NCBI RefSeq assembly: GCF_900100115.1 | Contig: NZ_FNKL01000003.1 | Location: forward strand, 744,001-808,000 | DNA: 64,000 bases | Direction: 5' to 3' | Origin: Chryseobacterium soldanellicola | GTDB taxonomy: Bacteria > Bacteroidota > Bacteroidia > Flavobacteriales > Weeksellaceae | In this document: one piece after another, positions 46,490-56,400 of the stretch | How the letters are laid out: the number at the start of each line of letters is the position of its first letter | Position numbering within the stretch: position 1 is the first letter of the stretch | Made by a program: the position numbers and the translations under genes | Notes under the pieces: model-generated | Told to the model about the DNA's origin: nothing | Database searches by the model: none | What the model saw: only the letters and a program-made list of their open reading frames with translations

Positions 46490-47332
46490 TTATTGTTTAA
46501 TTATTTTCTGAATCTTTATTCCTCCCTTTGTTTGTAACTTAAAAAAATACATGCCAGCGGAAAGTCCTGAAACATCCACTTGGGTAGCAGAGTCTTTCAA
46601 TACGATATCCATTACTTTTTTCCCTGTAGAATCATACAACTCAGCTTTCGTAGGTGACTTAATATCAGACTTTATTGTTATAAAATCCTTTGCTCTGGTG
46701 GGAAAAACACTAACATTACTTTGCTGTTGCGATTCACTGGTGGCAAGTACATTACCAATAGTAATATTTTTTTGAATGGAGTTATTGTCAGCTCCGGTTA
46801 CGGTAACTACATAATTACCTGGTGAAAGATTAGTTGCTATTGCTGCATTACCTCCATTTGGCGACCATGAGTATATATATGGAGAAACACTACCACTTGG
46901 TGTTGCCAATGCAGTACCATCATTACAGGTCCCGCATGTAGCATCTGTTACCGCAACTGCTACATTTATTGAAGTGGTACCATTACCGCTTAATCCAGTC
47001 AATGGACAAAAACCGCTAAATCCATACGAAATCCAATTTCCAGTTGAAAATGATGGAGGATTTGGGCTTGTATTCAACGAACTGGTATAATTTATGTCGT
47101 AAGCACCTTGCCAACCTTGCGTAACCCATCTTGAAGTAGTGGCATCCCAAAAAATCTTTAGGTTGAAACCGTTTCCAGGGGTAGTTCCAATGTATGAATT
47201 TCTTGAATTTTGTATTCCACTAAAATTAATACTTTGTGGTCCGCAGCTTGTACTTACTGCAATAGTTTGAGCTTTCAGGGTACCAAAGAGCAACAATGTA
47301 TAAAAAGAAAAAAAATAAAGTGTCTTTTTCAT
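46490..47332 (-). CDS. secreted SprB-repeat protein with T9SS sorting domain
   Basis: A 280-residue secreted protein with a signal peptide (TLYFFSFYTLLLFGTLKAQ). The first half has no family I recognise. Around residues 125-195 one SprB-type repeat is seen: VAVTDATCGTCNDGTALATP, SPYIYSWSPNGG and NLSPGNYVVTVTGADN. SprB repeats occur in gliding adhesins of flavobacteria. A T9SS type A domain follows (VSVFPTRAKDFITI to IQKIIKQ). The gene lies between the two DUF285-type paralogues on the same strand. It is far smaller than SprB itself, so it is a minor surface protein and not a gliding adhesin. Confidence 0.75.
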   Translation of the reverse strand: MKKTLYFFSFYTLLLFGTLKAQTIAVSTSCGPQSINFSGIQNSRNSYIGTTPGNGFNLKIFWDATTSRWVTQGWQGAYDINYTSSLNTSPNPPSFSTGNWISYGFSGFCPLTGLSGNGTTSINVAVAVTDATCGTCNDGTALATPSGSVSPYIYSWSPNGGNAAIATNLSPGNYVVTVTGADNNSIQKNITIGNVLATSESQQQSNVSVFPTRAKDFITIKSDIKSPTKAELYDSTGKKVMDIVLKDSATQVDVSGLSAGMYFFKLQTKGGIKIQKIIKQ

Positions 47333-47351
47333 AATAGAATAATCAATAGAT

Positions 47352-47359
47352 CAAATATA
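47352..47359 (-). promoter_or_regulatory. -7 element of the SprB-repeat gene
   Basis: On the minus strand this reads TATATTTG, a full consensus match 20 nt upstream of the ATG. It suggests this gene has its own promoter even though the previous stop codon is only 57 nt away. Confidence 0.5.
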
Positions 47360-47389
47360 TAGGAAAAAATAAAATAAATAGCTTATCTG

Positions 47390-49246
47390 TTATTCTTTAA
47401 TAAATTTTTCGGTTCTTATTTCTATCATCATTTTAATGATATAATTTCCTTTAGCCAGATCACTTACATCAATGGATGTATCTGCATGTTTAATATCTTT
47501 TACCATTTTGCCATCCATTGTATAGATCTTGATATCATCCATTTTCTTTTCCGACTTTAAGTAAAGTACATTTTTCACAGGATTCGGATAAAGTATAAAG
47601 TCTTCTTTAGCAGTTGTCTCGGAAGTTGCTAACGGAGGAGCACAGGTTGCATCATAAATATCACCTGTAATAGTCCATCCTTTGGAATTAACTAAGGTAT
47701 TTCTGGCTGTCACTGAATTAGCAGAATATTTTAAAGGTGCTACATCTCCTAGATTCTTATTACTTGGGGTACTCGTATTATTTTTCCACCCTATTAAGAT
47801 TTTATCATAATTAATACAGGAAACACCCGAATTTTTAAACATTCCAGATAAAAAAGATAGATTTATCAAACTCCAATTACCAATATCCTGATTGAAATTT
47901 GTAGCATTATTAAACATATTATTCATATAAATAACCTTACTTGTATCCCAATTTCCTATCGGTTGATTGAAGCTTGTTGCATAACTGAACATAGAATCCA
48001 TCCATGTAACCTTGCTTGTATTCCAATTTCCAATGGGGTGATTGAAATTTGTACGTTCAAACATATTTCCCATATTAGTTACATTACTTGTATTCCAGTT
48101 GCCAATAGGTTGATTAAAATTTATTGCATAACTAAACATATAATACATAGTTGTAACGTTGCTTACGTTCCAATTGCCTATAGGCTGGTTGAAATTTTTG
48201 GCATTGTAAAACATATATTGTGTATTTGTAACCTTGCTGGTATCCCAATTCCCAATAGGTTGGTTGAAATCCCTAGCATATTGGAACATTTGCTGCATGT
48301 CTAAAACATTTCCAGTATTCCAATTACCTATATCTTGATTAAAATTAATTGCTGTATTAAACATCCTGAACATATTGGTAACTTTGCTGGTATCCCAATT
48401 TCCAATAGGCTGATTAAAATTTGCACCTTGAAACATACTAGACATATTAGTAACTTTGCTGGTATCCCAATTACCAATAAATTGATTGAATGCTATCGCT
48501 CCATCAAAAACATTTTGCATAGTTATAATTTTACTAGTATTCCAATTTCCAATAGGTTGGTTAAAATTAATTGTTAAGCTGAACATGCTATTTATGTTAG
48601 TAACATTCTCTATATTCCAATTTCCTATCGGAGCATTAAAAATTCTTGCAGAAGAAAACATACCAGCTAGATTAATTGCGGAACTCATATTCCATAAGTT
48701 AAAGCTGGAATTCCCTATAAGACTTTCACATGAAGCAAACATTAGTGAAAAATCCAAAACTCCTGACAAATTCGGAATATCTGTAGCGGTAATATCTAAT
48801 TTACCGCATCCATAAAATGCATTTGCCATACTCGTCCAAACTACATTTCCCCACTGTGTGAGGTCAATTATTTTGCCACTATCACCAACTACAATATTAT
48901 TATGAAGAAATTTAATTTGTGAAAAAATTCCACTTCCATTGCTAACTTTAACTCTATATGTTGCATTAGAAGCAGTAGGATTTTGCGGAGTTCCAAAATT
49001 AATCAATACAGGATTCCCTGCTGTTGAAGTAATATTACTTAATGTTCCATTATGTGACAAATACCCTACTTCTTCCCAGTAAATAGTATAATTGGTTCCT
49101 ATTCCCGGAAATTTAATCTGTGTGGAAGTTGTATTTAGATTACCAATTGTAGGATTACTTGGTTTCCATATTGTGATAAATTCGTTTTGTGCTTTTGCAG
49201 ATGAGAAAAATATCATAAAAGCAAAAAGTAAAAATTTCAGATTCAT
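47390..49246 (-). CDS. BspA/DUF285-type repeat surface protein with T9SS sorting domain, longer paralogue
   Basis: A 618-residue secreted protein with signal peptide FLLFAFMIFFSSAKAQ. It has about eleven repeats of 24-25 residues (FNQPIGNWDTSKVTNMxxMF; two units are one residue short, after FQGAN and FERTN). The T9SS type A domain is nearly identical to that of 44593-46314. The N-terminal 90 residues are also close to that paralogue. The different repeat counts and the one-residue slips suggest repeat expansion or recombination. It is the first gene downstream of nusG on the minus strand, after the nusG terminator. Confidence 0.85.
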   Translation of the reverse strand: MNLKFLLFAFMIFFSSAKAQNEFITIWKPSNPTIGNLNTTSTQIKFPGIGTNYTIYWEEVGYLSHNGTLSNITSTAGNPVLINFGTPQNPTASNATYRVKVSNGSGIFSQIKFLHNNIVVGDSGKIIDLTQWGNVVWTSMANAFYGCGKLDITATDIPNLSGVLDFSLMFASCESLIGNSSFNLWNMSSAINLAGMFSSARIFNAPIGNWNIENVTNINSMFSLTINFNQPIGNWNTSKIITMQNVFDGAIAFNQFIGNWDTSKVTNMSSMFQGANFNQPIGNWDTSKVTNMFRMFNTAINFNQDIGNWNTGNVLDMQQMFQYARDFNQPIGNWDTSKVTNTQYMFYNAKNFNQPIGNWNVSNVTTMYYMFSYAINFNQPIGNWNTSNVTNMGNMFERTNFNHPIGNWNTSKVTWMDSMFSYATSFNQPIGNWDTSKVIYMNNMFNNATNFNQDIGNWSLINLSFLSGMFKNSGVSCINYDKILIGWKNNTSTPSNKNLGDVAPLKYSANSVTARNTLVNSKGWTITGDIYDATCAPPLATSETTAKEDFILYPNPVKNVLYLKSEKKMDDIKIYTMDGKMVKDIKHADTSIDVSDLAKGNYIIKMMIEIRTEKFIKE

Positions 49247-49266
49247 CTATTAAAGTTTTAAGATTA

Positions 49267-49274
49267 CAAAGATA
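49267..49274 (-). promoter_or_regulatory. -7 element of the longer DUF285 gene
   Basis: On the minus strand this reads TATCTTTG, a full consensus match 21 nt upstream of the ATG. It gives the surface gene a promoter separate from that of nusG. Confidence 0.5.
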
Positions 49275-49401
49275 CTTTTAAATTATAATAAATTATGTAA
49301 ATATTCACATTAAAAAATCCATTAAACAATTGGTTTACAGCAATTTTAATTACATCTAATTAGAATGATCTTAGCATATTAATTGATTTTTTTTTTCAGT
49401 T

Positions 49402-49532
49402 TAAAATAAAAAAAGACCGCTTTTCAGCAGTCTTTAAATTTTTATCTATAAAGTAATTATTATACTTTTTCTACTTGCATATAGCTTAACTCCATTGGAG
49501 TTTTTCTACCGAAGATAAGAACAGAAACTTCA
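49402..49532 (-). repeat. direct repeat, copy 1: intact nusG 3' end and terminator
   Basis: Same orientation as, and nearly identical to, 44423-44552. It spans the last codons of the intact nusG and its terminator. The two nusG stop codons are 4,981 bp apart, which defines the length of the unit between the repeats. Confidence 0.9.
49412..49435 (-). terminator. nusG terminator
   Basis: On the minus strand AAAGACTGCT pairs with AGCGGTCTTT (one T-G pair) around a GAAA tetraloop, followed by a run of T. It ends the tuf-tRNA-secE-nusG transcript before the inserted genes. Confidence 0.88.
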
Positions 49533-50002
49533 ATTTTCTTTTTATCTTCAAGGATTTTCTCAACAGTTCCGTTGAATCCGTTGAAAGGCCCGTCAATTAC
49601 TTTAACGTTTTCACCCACAATGTAAGGGATTTCAACATCGCTTGCAAATTCCGATAACTCATCCATTCTTCCAAGCATTCTGTTGACCTCTGATTTTCTC
49701 ATCGGAACAGGATCTCCTCCTTTCGTTAAACTTAAGAAAGAAATAACACCCGGGATATTCTTAATAGCGTGAGGAATTTCTCCCATCAAGTCAGCTTCAA
49801 TCATTAAGTATCCAGGATAATATGGCTTTTCTTTAGGAACTTTTTTACCGTTTCTAACCTGAATAACCTTTTCCATAGGAATAACCACCTGAGTAACGTA
49901 CTGCTCAAACCCTAAACGTTTGATTTCTGTCTCAATATAGTTTTTCACTTTATTTTCCTGTCCGCTGATCGCTTTCAGCACATACCATTTCAATTCGCTC
50001 AT
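49460..50002 (-). CDS. nusG: transcription termination/antitermination protein NusG
   Basis: A 180-residue NusG that binds the RNA polymerase clamp, suppresses pausing, and links to Rho or the ribosome. The NGN domain (WYVLKAISGQENKVKNYIE; YPGYLMIEADL) and the C-terminal KOW domain (GENVKVIDGPFNGFNGTVE) are both complete. It lies 21 nt after secE. The 3' end is repeated as a broken remnant at 44479-44552, which makes this copy the functional one. Confidence 0.97.
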   Translation of the reverse strand: MSELKWYVLKAISGQENKVKNYIETEIKRLGFEQYVTQVVIPMEKVIQVRNGKKVPKEKPYYPGYLMIEADLMGEIPHAIKNIPGVISFLSLTKGGDPVPMRKSEVNRMLGRMDELSEFASDVEIPYIVGENVKVIDGPFNGFNGTVEKILEDKKKIEVSVLIFGRKTPMELSYMQVEKV

Positions 50003-50023
50003 TATGGGAAAATACTTTTTATA

Positions 50024-50227
50024 TTAATTGAACATGTTGATAAGCATCCCTATTATGTTGCTGATTGCTTTAGAAAACAATTCATCAACTCCGAATGTAA
50101 ATAATGCCAAGATCACTGTTGCAATAGTTACTACAATTGTAGAAGATTGCAGATCAGACCACTTTGGCCATTCAACTTTATGTCTGAATTCGTTATAAGA
50201 ACCTTTTAAAAATTCTACTAAGCTCAT
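50024..50227 (-). CDS. secE: preprotein translocase subunit SecE
   Basis: A 67-residue single-span SecE. The amphipathic segment (FLKGSYNEFRHKVEWPKWSDLQ, read in parts) with the conserved VEWPxW precedes one transmembrane helix (IVVTIATVILALFTFGVDELF). SecE clamps SecY in the inner membrane. The ATG at 50227 is chosen: a longer frame would extend into tRNA-Trp. It lies 13 nt downstream of the tRNA and 21 nt ahead of nusG, the classic order. Confidence 0.95.
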   Translation of the reverse strand: MSLVEFLKGSYNEFRHKVEWPKWSDLQSSTIVVTIATVILALFTFGVDELFSKAISNIIGMLINMFN

Positions 50228-50240
50228 TATTTTCTGTTTG

Positions 50241-50311
50241 CACGGGCACAAGGATTCGAACCCTGATCAACGGTTTTGGAGACCGGTATCCTACCATTGG
50301 ACGATGCCCGT
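50241..50311 (-). tRNA. tRNA-Trp (CCA anticodon)
   Basis: The minus strand folds as a tRNA: a 7-bp acceptor stem (ACGGGCA / TGCCCGT), anticodon loop CTCCAAA with CCA, T-arm with GGTTCGAATCC, and discriminator G, the Trp identity base. CCA is not encoded (CAAA follows). It lies between tuf and secE as in many bacteria. Confidence 0.95.
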
Positions 50312-50365
50312 AGATAAAAAGCTTCCGAGAGTTTCCTGTCGGAAGCCTTATTTATTTTAAGATGA

Positions 50366-51577
50366 TTAATCTAAGATTTCAGTAACCTGACCTGAACCAA
50401 CTGTTCTACCTCCTTCTCTGATCGCAAATCTAAGACCTACGTTAAGAGCGATTGGCTGTAACAATTCTACAGTGATCTCTAAGTTATCACCAGGCATTAC
50501 CATTTCTACACCTTCTGGTAAGAAGATCTCACCTGTAACGTCTGTAGTTCTTACGTAGAACTGAGGACGGTATTTGTTGTGGAATGGAGTGTGACGTCCA
50601 CCTTCTTCTTTAGAAAGGATATAAACTGATGCTTTGAATTTTTTGTGTGGCTTCACAGAGTCTTTCTTAGCGATAACCATACCTCTCTTGATGTCAGTTT
50701 TTTCAATACCTCTCAACAATAGACCTACGTTATCTCCAGCTTCACCTCTGTCTAGGATTTTTCTGAACATCTCAACTCCTGTAATAGTAGAAGTTAATTT
50801 TTCATCACCCATACCTACGATATCAACAGGATCACCAGTGTTGATAACACCAGCCTCGATTCTACCAGTTGCTACAGTACCTCTACCAGTAATAGAGAAT
50901 ACATCTTCGATTGGCATCAAGAATGGCTTATCCATATCTCTTGTTGGTTGCTCGATCCAAGTATCAACAGCATCCATTAATTCTTCAACGCTTTTGAACC
51001 ATTTATCTTCTGTGTTAGCAGGAGTTGCAGTAGCAGCAGTAAGTGCACCTAATGCAGAACCTTTAATTACAGGAGAGTTATCACCGTCAAATTCATAAGT
51101 AGTTAACAAGTCTCTAAGCTCCATTTCAACAAGCTCTAATAACTCCTCATCATCTACCATGTCAACTTTGTTCATGAAAACAACAATTCTAGGTACGTTT
51201 ACCTGACGGCAAAGTAAGATATGTTCTCTTGTTTGAGGCATTGGCCCATCAGTTGCAGCACATACTACGATAGCTCCATCCATCTGAGCAGCACCTGTTA
51301 CCATGTTTTTAACATAGTCGGCGTGACCTGGACAGTCAACGTGAGCATAGTGTCTATTTTCAGTTTCGTATTCGATGTGAGCAGTATTGATAGTGATACC
51401 TCTTTCTTTTTCTTCTGGAGCAGAGTCAATCGCAGAGAAGTCTTTTTTCTCAGCAAGACCTTTGCTAGCTAATACAGCAGAAATAGCAGCTGTAAGAGTT
51501 GTTTTACCATGGTCAACGTGACCAATAGTACCAATGTTCAAGTGTGGTTTGTTACGATTAAACGTTTCCTTTGCCAT
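50366..51577 (-). CDS. tuf: elongation factor Tu
   Basis: A 403-residue EF-Tu that brings aminoacyl-tRNA to the ribosome. GTPase motifs are G1 GHVDHGKT (about 19-26), G3 DCPGH and G4 NKVD, with the effector block RGITIN. Domains II and III are complete and end in GSGQVTEI. It is followed by tRNA-Trp, secE and nusG. The upstream tRNA cluster that normally adjoins it is about 10 kb away here. Confidence 0.98.
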   Translation of the reverse strand: MAKETFNRNKPHLNIGTIGHVDHGKTTLTAAISAVLASKGLAEKKDFSAIDSAPEEKERGITINTAHIEYETENRHYAHVDCPGHADYVKNMVTGAAQMDGAIVVCAATDGPMPQTREHILLCRQVNVPRIVVFMNKVDMVDDEELLELVEMELRDLLTTYEFDGDNSPVIKGSALGALTAATATPANTEDKWFKSVEELMDAVDTWIEQPTRDMDKPFLMPIEDVFSITGRGTVATGRIEAGVINTGDPVDIVGMGDEKLTSTITGVEMFRKILDRGEAGDNVGLLLRGIEKTDIKRGMVIAKKDSVKPHKKFKASVYILSKEEGGRHTPFHNKYRPQFYVRTTDVTGEIFLPEGVEMVMPGDNLEITVELLQPIALNVGLRFAIREGGRTVGSGQVTEILD

Positions 51578-51620
51578 GATTTAAATTATTTATTTATTGT
51601 TTATTCAAATTTTCGGTGTG

Positions 51621-51647
51621 CAAATATAATGAATTTTTAAATATCAA
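51621..51647 (-). promoter_or_regulatory. tuf promoter (TTG-N16-TATATTTG)
   Basis: On the minus strand TTG (51647-51645) is followed after 16 nt by TATATTTG (51628-51621), 44 nt ahead of the tuf ATG. A second -7 box, TAAATTTG, lies at 51731-51724 without a good TTG. The rest of the 51578-51904 gap is AT-rich, and I saw no clear promoter for the divergent lipoprotein gene. Confidence 0.6.
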
Positions 51648-51904
51648 AACCTTTTTATTAAAAAAAGTTTCAATATTCAGATCCAAAGAATTACAAACCT
51701 TATATTTCAATGTTATTGAAGTGCAAATTTACACAATTTTCTCAATTTAAAAAATCCGGCAAACCCTTTTATTAAAAAACGAAACTATCTTATTAATTAT
51801 GAATATAATAGGGCCTAAAAAAGATTTTAAGAGCATATTTTTTGCCAATAAAACCATCTACAATCTTTTTTCGTACATATAAAAACAACTATTAAATAAA
51901 TATT

Positions 51905-53404
51905 ATGAAAAAACTATTACACCTCTGTCTGGCATTAGCTGCTTTTACAACGATTTTCTCGTGCAATGATTCGGATGATTACATTATGCCTGAAAACATG
52001 GCTCAGGGACCGGATCTTATGGTTTACGGATTAACTTCCATGAATGAGCTGGTCTATTTTAATTCCAATAATCCTAAGGCTTTTACTTCTAAAACGGCAG
52101 TTACGGGAGTGGTTTCAGGAGAAAAATTATTAAGCATTGATTTCAGACCTGCTACAGGAGAATTGTATGCATTATCGAACGCAAGTAAATTATACATTAT
52201 TAATACAACCAACGCTTCTGCAAGAATTGTAAGTTCTACGGCCTTTGTACCCGCCGTTTCAGGAACGATTGCATCTATTGACTTTAACCCTACTGTTGAC
52301 AGAATTCGTCTGGTAAGCAATACGGGACAAAATCTCCGTCTTCATCCGGAAACCGGAGCTACTGCGGGTAACGACACCAATATTACAGGACCGGGAAGTC
52401 CGTCCATCACAGGAATCGCTTACACCAACAGTAAAGCCGGTGCCTCTTCTACTATTTTATATGATATTGATCCCGCTTCAGGAAAATTATTTAAACAAGA
52501 TCCTCCTAATAACGGAACTCTGGTAGAAGTAGGAAGTCTTGGAACCACCTTTACAGGACAGGCGGCTTTTGATATTAAGCATGATAACAGCACAGCATTA
52601 TTAGCTTTAAACGATAAACTTCATTTGCTGGATCTTATTAATGGAAAAGCAACCAACATCGGATCTCTTCAACAGGCGATTATCGATTTGGCGATTCCTA
52701 CAGAAGCAGTTGCGTATGCTGTTGATAATGCTAATAATCTCCAGATCTTTAACCCGAACAGTCCGATGCCGGTTTCTAAAACAGTAGCCGGATTGCAAAG
52801 TGGTGAAAATATTTTAGGAATAGATTTCCGTCCTTTGAACGGACAACTATATGCTTTGGGAAGCTCCAGCAGAATTTATACGATCAATTTAGGAACGGGA
52901 GCAGCAACAGCCGTTGGAAGCTCACCTTTTGCAACCTTATTATCAGGAACCGATTTCGGATTTGATTTTAATCCATTGGTTGATAAAATACGCGTAGTAA
53001 GCAATACGGGCCAAAATCTTCGCCTGGACCCTGTTACAGGAGGAATTACAGCAGTAGACTCGGCGATCAATCCTGTCGGAGCCATGTTAGGTGCTGCAGC
53101 GTATACCAATAATTTTGCAGGAACAACCAGCACAACTTTATTTGTCATCGATCATAATACCGATAAATTATATCAGCAAAACCCACCTAATAACGGAACT
53201 TTAGTAGAAACAGGCTCTTTAGGAATCAATATTACTTCTGCCAATGGTTTTGATATCGGAAGTATGAGTCAGAAAGCTTATTTAATGGCTTCAGTGGGTT
53301 CAGCTACAAAAATTTATACTGTCAATACATCAACAGGAGCTGCAACTTCAGTGGCAGATTATCCCAATACGGTAAAAGCATTTGCTGTGGGATTAGGATT
53401 TTAA
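51905..53404 (+). CDS. DUF4394-type lipoprotein with two tandem domains
   Basis: A 499-residue lipoprotein. The signal (HLCLALAAFTTIFSC) ends in a lipobox Cys near residue 20. The body consists of two similar DUF4394-like halves of about 225 residues. Each contains LLSIDFRPATGELYAL or ILGIDFRPLNGQLYAL, then IDFNPTVDRIRLVSNTGQNLRL or FDFNPLVDKIRVVSNTGQNLRL, then KLFKQDPPNNGTLVE or KLYQQNPPNNGTLVE. The fold is probably a beta-propeller. The function is unknown. It is the only plus-strand gene in the 28-64 kb region. It lies between tuf and the metal efflux genes and ends at a shared bidirectional terminator. Confidence 0.85.
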   Translation: MKKLLHLCLALAAFTTIFSCNDSDDYIMPENMAQGPDLMVYGLTSMNELVYFNSNNPKAFTSKTAVTGVVSGEKLLSIDFRPATGELYALSNASKLYIINTTNASARIVSSTAFVPAVSGTIASIDFNPTVDRIRLVSNTGQNLRLHPETGATAGNDTNITGPGSPSITGIAYTNSKAGASSTILYDIDPASGKLFKQDPPNNGTLVEVGSLGTTFTGQAAFDIKHDNSTALLALNDKLHLLDLINGKATNIGSLQQAIIDLAIPTEAVAYAVDNANNLQIFNPNSPMPVSKTVAGLQSGENILGIDFRPLNGQLYALGSSSRIYTINLGTGAATAVGSSPFATLLSGTDFGFDFNPLVDKIRVVSNTGQNLRLDPVTGGITAVDSAINPVGAMLGAAAYTNNFAGTTSTTLFVIDHNTDKLYQQNPPNNGTLVETGSLGINITSANGFDIGSMSQKAYLMASVGSATKIYTVNTSTGAATSVADYPNTVKAFAVGLGF

Positions 53405-53433
53405 ACTCATAATATTTTTATTTCAATAATGGT

Positions 53434-53464
53434 GAAGCGCGGAAAACTTTGTTTTCCGCGCTTC
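53434..53464. terminator. bidirectional terminator with a perfect 14-bp stem
   Basis: GAAGCGCGGAAAAC and its complement close on a TTT loop, between the convergent DUF4394 and RND pump genes. A GC-rich core with AT-rich flanks on both sides suits termination on either strand. Confidence 0.88.
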
Positions 53465-53490
53465 GATTTTAATATAATATAAAAGAATAA

Positions 53491-56400
53491 TTAAATTGAT
53501 TGAGATTTCTTCGTTCTGTTGAAGATCCAGAAGATGATCGGAAATATTAATAATGTAAGAACGGTTGCCGTTATTAATCCGCCTATAATTACAATGGCCA
53601 ACGGTTTTTGAGATTCCGAACCAATACCTGTAGATAAGGCTGCAGGCATTAATCCGATGGAAGCCATTAATGCCGTCATGATTACAGGTCGCGTTCTGGA
53701 TTTTACTCCATTTAATATCGCATTATCCAGACTCAATCCATTTTTGACATTCTGATGGAATTCCGTGATGAGAATTACCCCGTTCTGAATACAGATCCCG
53801 AGTAAAGCGATCATCCCGACTCCGGCGGAAATTCCAAAATTCATTCGGGTGACATGAAGGGCGATAATTCCTCCGATCAGTGCAAAAGGGACATTTGCCA
53901 ATACCAATAAGGAATCTTTCATGTTTCCAAAAAGGATAAACAACAAGAAGAAAATCCCTAAAATACTGATCGGAACAACCTGCGCCAATCTGTGAGAAGC
54001 CCGCTGCTGGTTTTCAAACTGCCCTGTCCAGCCGATAGAATATCCATCAGGAAGGTCGATTTTCGCCACTTTTTTCTGTGCATCAGCAATAGTGCTTCCC
54101 AAATCACGGTCGCGAATCGAGAATTTTACGCCGATATACCTTTTGATATCATCTCTATATATAAAGGCAGCTCCGTTATCTTTTACGATCGTACTGATCT
54201 CTTTCAACGGAATTTTTGAACCGTCCTGTGTGGGAACCATCAGTGCCGCAATATCATTTTCATCTTTTCTGTATTCCTGAGAATATCGTAATCTGATCGG
54301 GAATTTTCTTTCACCGTCAAACATTTCCGAAGCTGTTTTTCCTCCGAAAGCCATTTCAAGAACAGATTGTGCATCATCGGGCATTACGCCGTACGCTGCC
54401 ATTTTATCTCGATCCAACACCACACTGACTTCGGGCTGACCAATATTTTTAATAATTCCCGGATCTTTTACACCATCAACATCTTTGATCTGTTTTAAAA
54501 CCTCATCAGCTAGCTTGTCTAAGGTCTGTAAATTATCTCCGTAGATTTTAATCCCGTTTTCAGCCTTAAAACCGGCTACCGCTTCGGCAACATTGTCTGA
54601 AATAGGTTGAGAATAATTAAAGGTAATTCCCTGATAGGTTCTTAGTTTTTTGTCAATTTCTTCAATTAATTCATCATAACTGATATTTCGTTTCCAATCA
54701 TCTTTAGGTTTGAGATTAACGGCAAATTGTACAAATCCAAATCCGTTCGGATCTGTTCCGTCATTACTTCTCCCCGTTTGTGCAAGAACATCCGTTACTT
54801 CCGGAAAGCTCATGATGTCTTTCTTTAAAAGATCTGCCGTTTTCAGCGATTCTTTTAATGATGAGCTCATCGGCATTTCTGCGGTGATCCACAATGAGCC
54901 TTCGTTTAATTGAGGTAAAAATTCCGTTCCCAAAAACTTTCCTGAGAATAAGGTCACTGCCAAAAATGAAATGGCAACAATTAGACTCATTTTTTTATGT
55001 CTAAAAGTATAGTTGAAGCCTTTCAAAACAATTCTGTCCCAGAAATTCACGAAAGGATTGTTTTTTTCTCTAACATTCTTATTTAAAAGAATATGCGAAA
55101 GAACCGGAACTAAAGTCAGGGTAAAAATCAAAGCACCAATTAATGCAAAACCTAATGTAAAAGCCAATGGTGAAAACATTTTGCCTTCTACTTTCTGAAA
55201 CGAGAAAATCGGAATTAATGAGGTAATGATAATTAATTTTGAAAAGAAAATCGCTTTTCCCAAACCGGTTCCTGTTTGCTTGATCCAGCCACCTTTTGCC
55301 ATTTTATTGAACTTTTCCGGACCGTATTGATGGGCTTTGTGGTCGAGCATGACAAAGAGTCCTTCCACCATGACGACGGCTCCGTCGATGATGATTCCAA
55401 AATCGACTGCTCCGAGTGACAGTAAATTGGCACTCATTCCCGCCAGTTTTAAACATAAAAAAGCAAACAATAAAGATAGCGGAATGATAATAGAAACAAT
55501 CAGCGTTGTTCTCCAGTCCGCCATGAAAATTAAAACGATTACCGTGACTAAAACAATTCCCTCGATAAGGTTATGCATTACGGTATGCGTTGTGAAATCC
55601 ATCAAATTATCCCGATCGTAGAAAGTGACCATTTTTACATCTTTCGGAAGGATTTTCTCGTTCAGCTCTTTAATTTTAGCTTTAACTCCAACCAAAACAT
55701 CGCGCGGATTTTCGCCTTTTCTCATCACGACGATTCCCTCCACCGTATCTTCATGATTATTTAAGCCTGCCTGTCCTACTCTCGGCATCGAACTTTCATG
55801 AACGTCTGCCACATTTTTAACCAGAACAGGGTTTCCGTTATCGTTTTCGATCGTAATATTCCCAATATCATTAATAGATTTCACCAAACCTATTCCTCTT
55901 ACCACGTAAGCCTGTCCGTTTTTTTCGATCACATCACCTCCGACATTTAAATTACTTTTCTTCACTGCATCATACACCTGAGATGGAGTCAAATTGTATT
56001 TATCTAAAGCTCTGGGATCAATACTCAATTCAAAAACTTTATCCTGACCCCCGAAAACATTGATATCCGCAACTCCGGGCACCCCTCTCAACGCACGGTC
56101 AACCACCCAGTTTTGTAAGGTTAATAACTCCCGGGAATCTTTCGTTTTGCTCTCCAATGTATATCGGAAAATCTCACCGGTCGGCCCGTATGGCGGCTGC
56201 ACTTCGGGATCTACCTCATCAGGAAGGCTGACTGTGCGTAACTGGTTATTGACCTGATTTCTGGCGAAAGTATCATCTACCCCATCATCAAAAAGAATTT
56301 TAACAATGGAAAGCCCAAACATCGTCGTGCTTCTCACACTGGTTTTTTTCTGAACCGGACTCATCGCCAATTCGATAGGTGTCGTAACAAAACGCTCGAC

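Noticed and set aside
47963..48577. Plus-strand open frames with repeated I-P-I-N/S-N/Y-RL units
   Set aside because: They are antisense reflections of the 72-75-bp repeats in the DUF285 gene at 47390-49246. They have no signal peptide and no promoter.
44593..49246. CRISPR-like regularly spaced repeats
   Set aside because: The period is 72-75 bp and stays in frame as a 24-25-residue protein repeat. There are no constant repeats with unique spacers and no cas genes.
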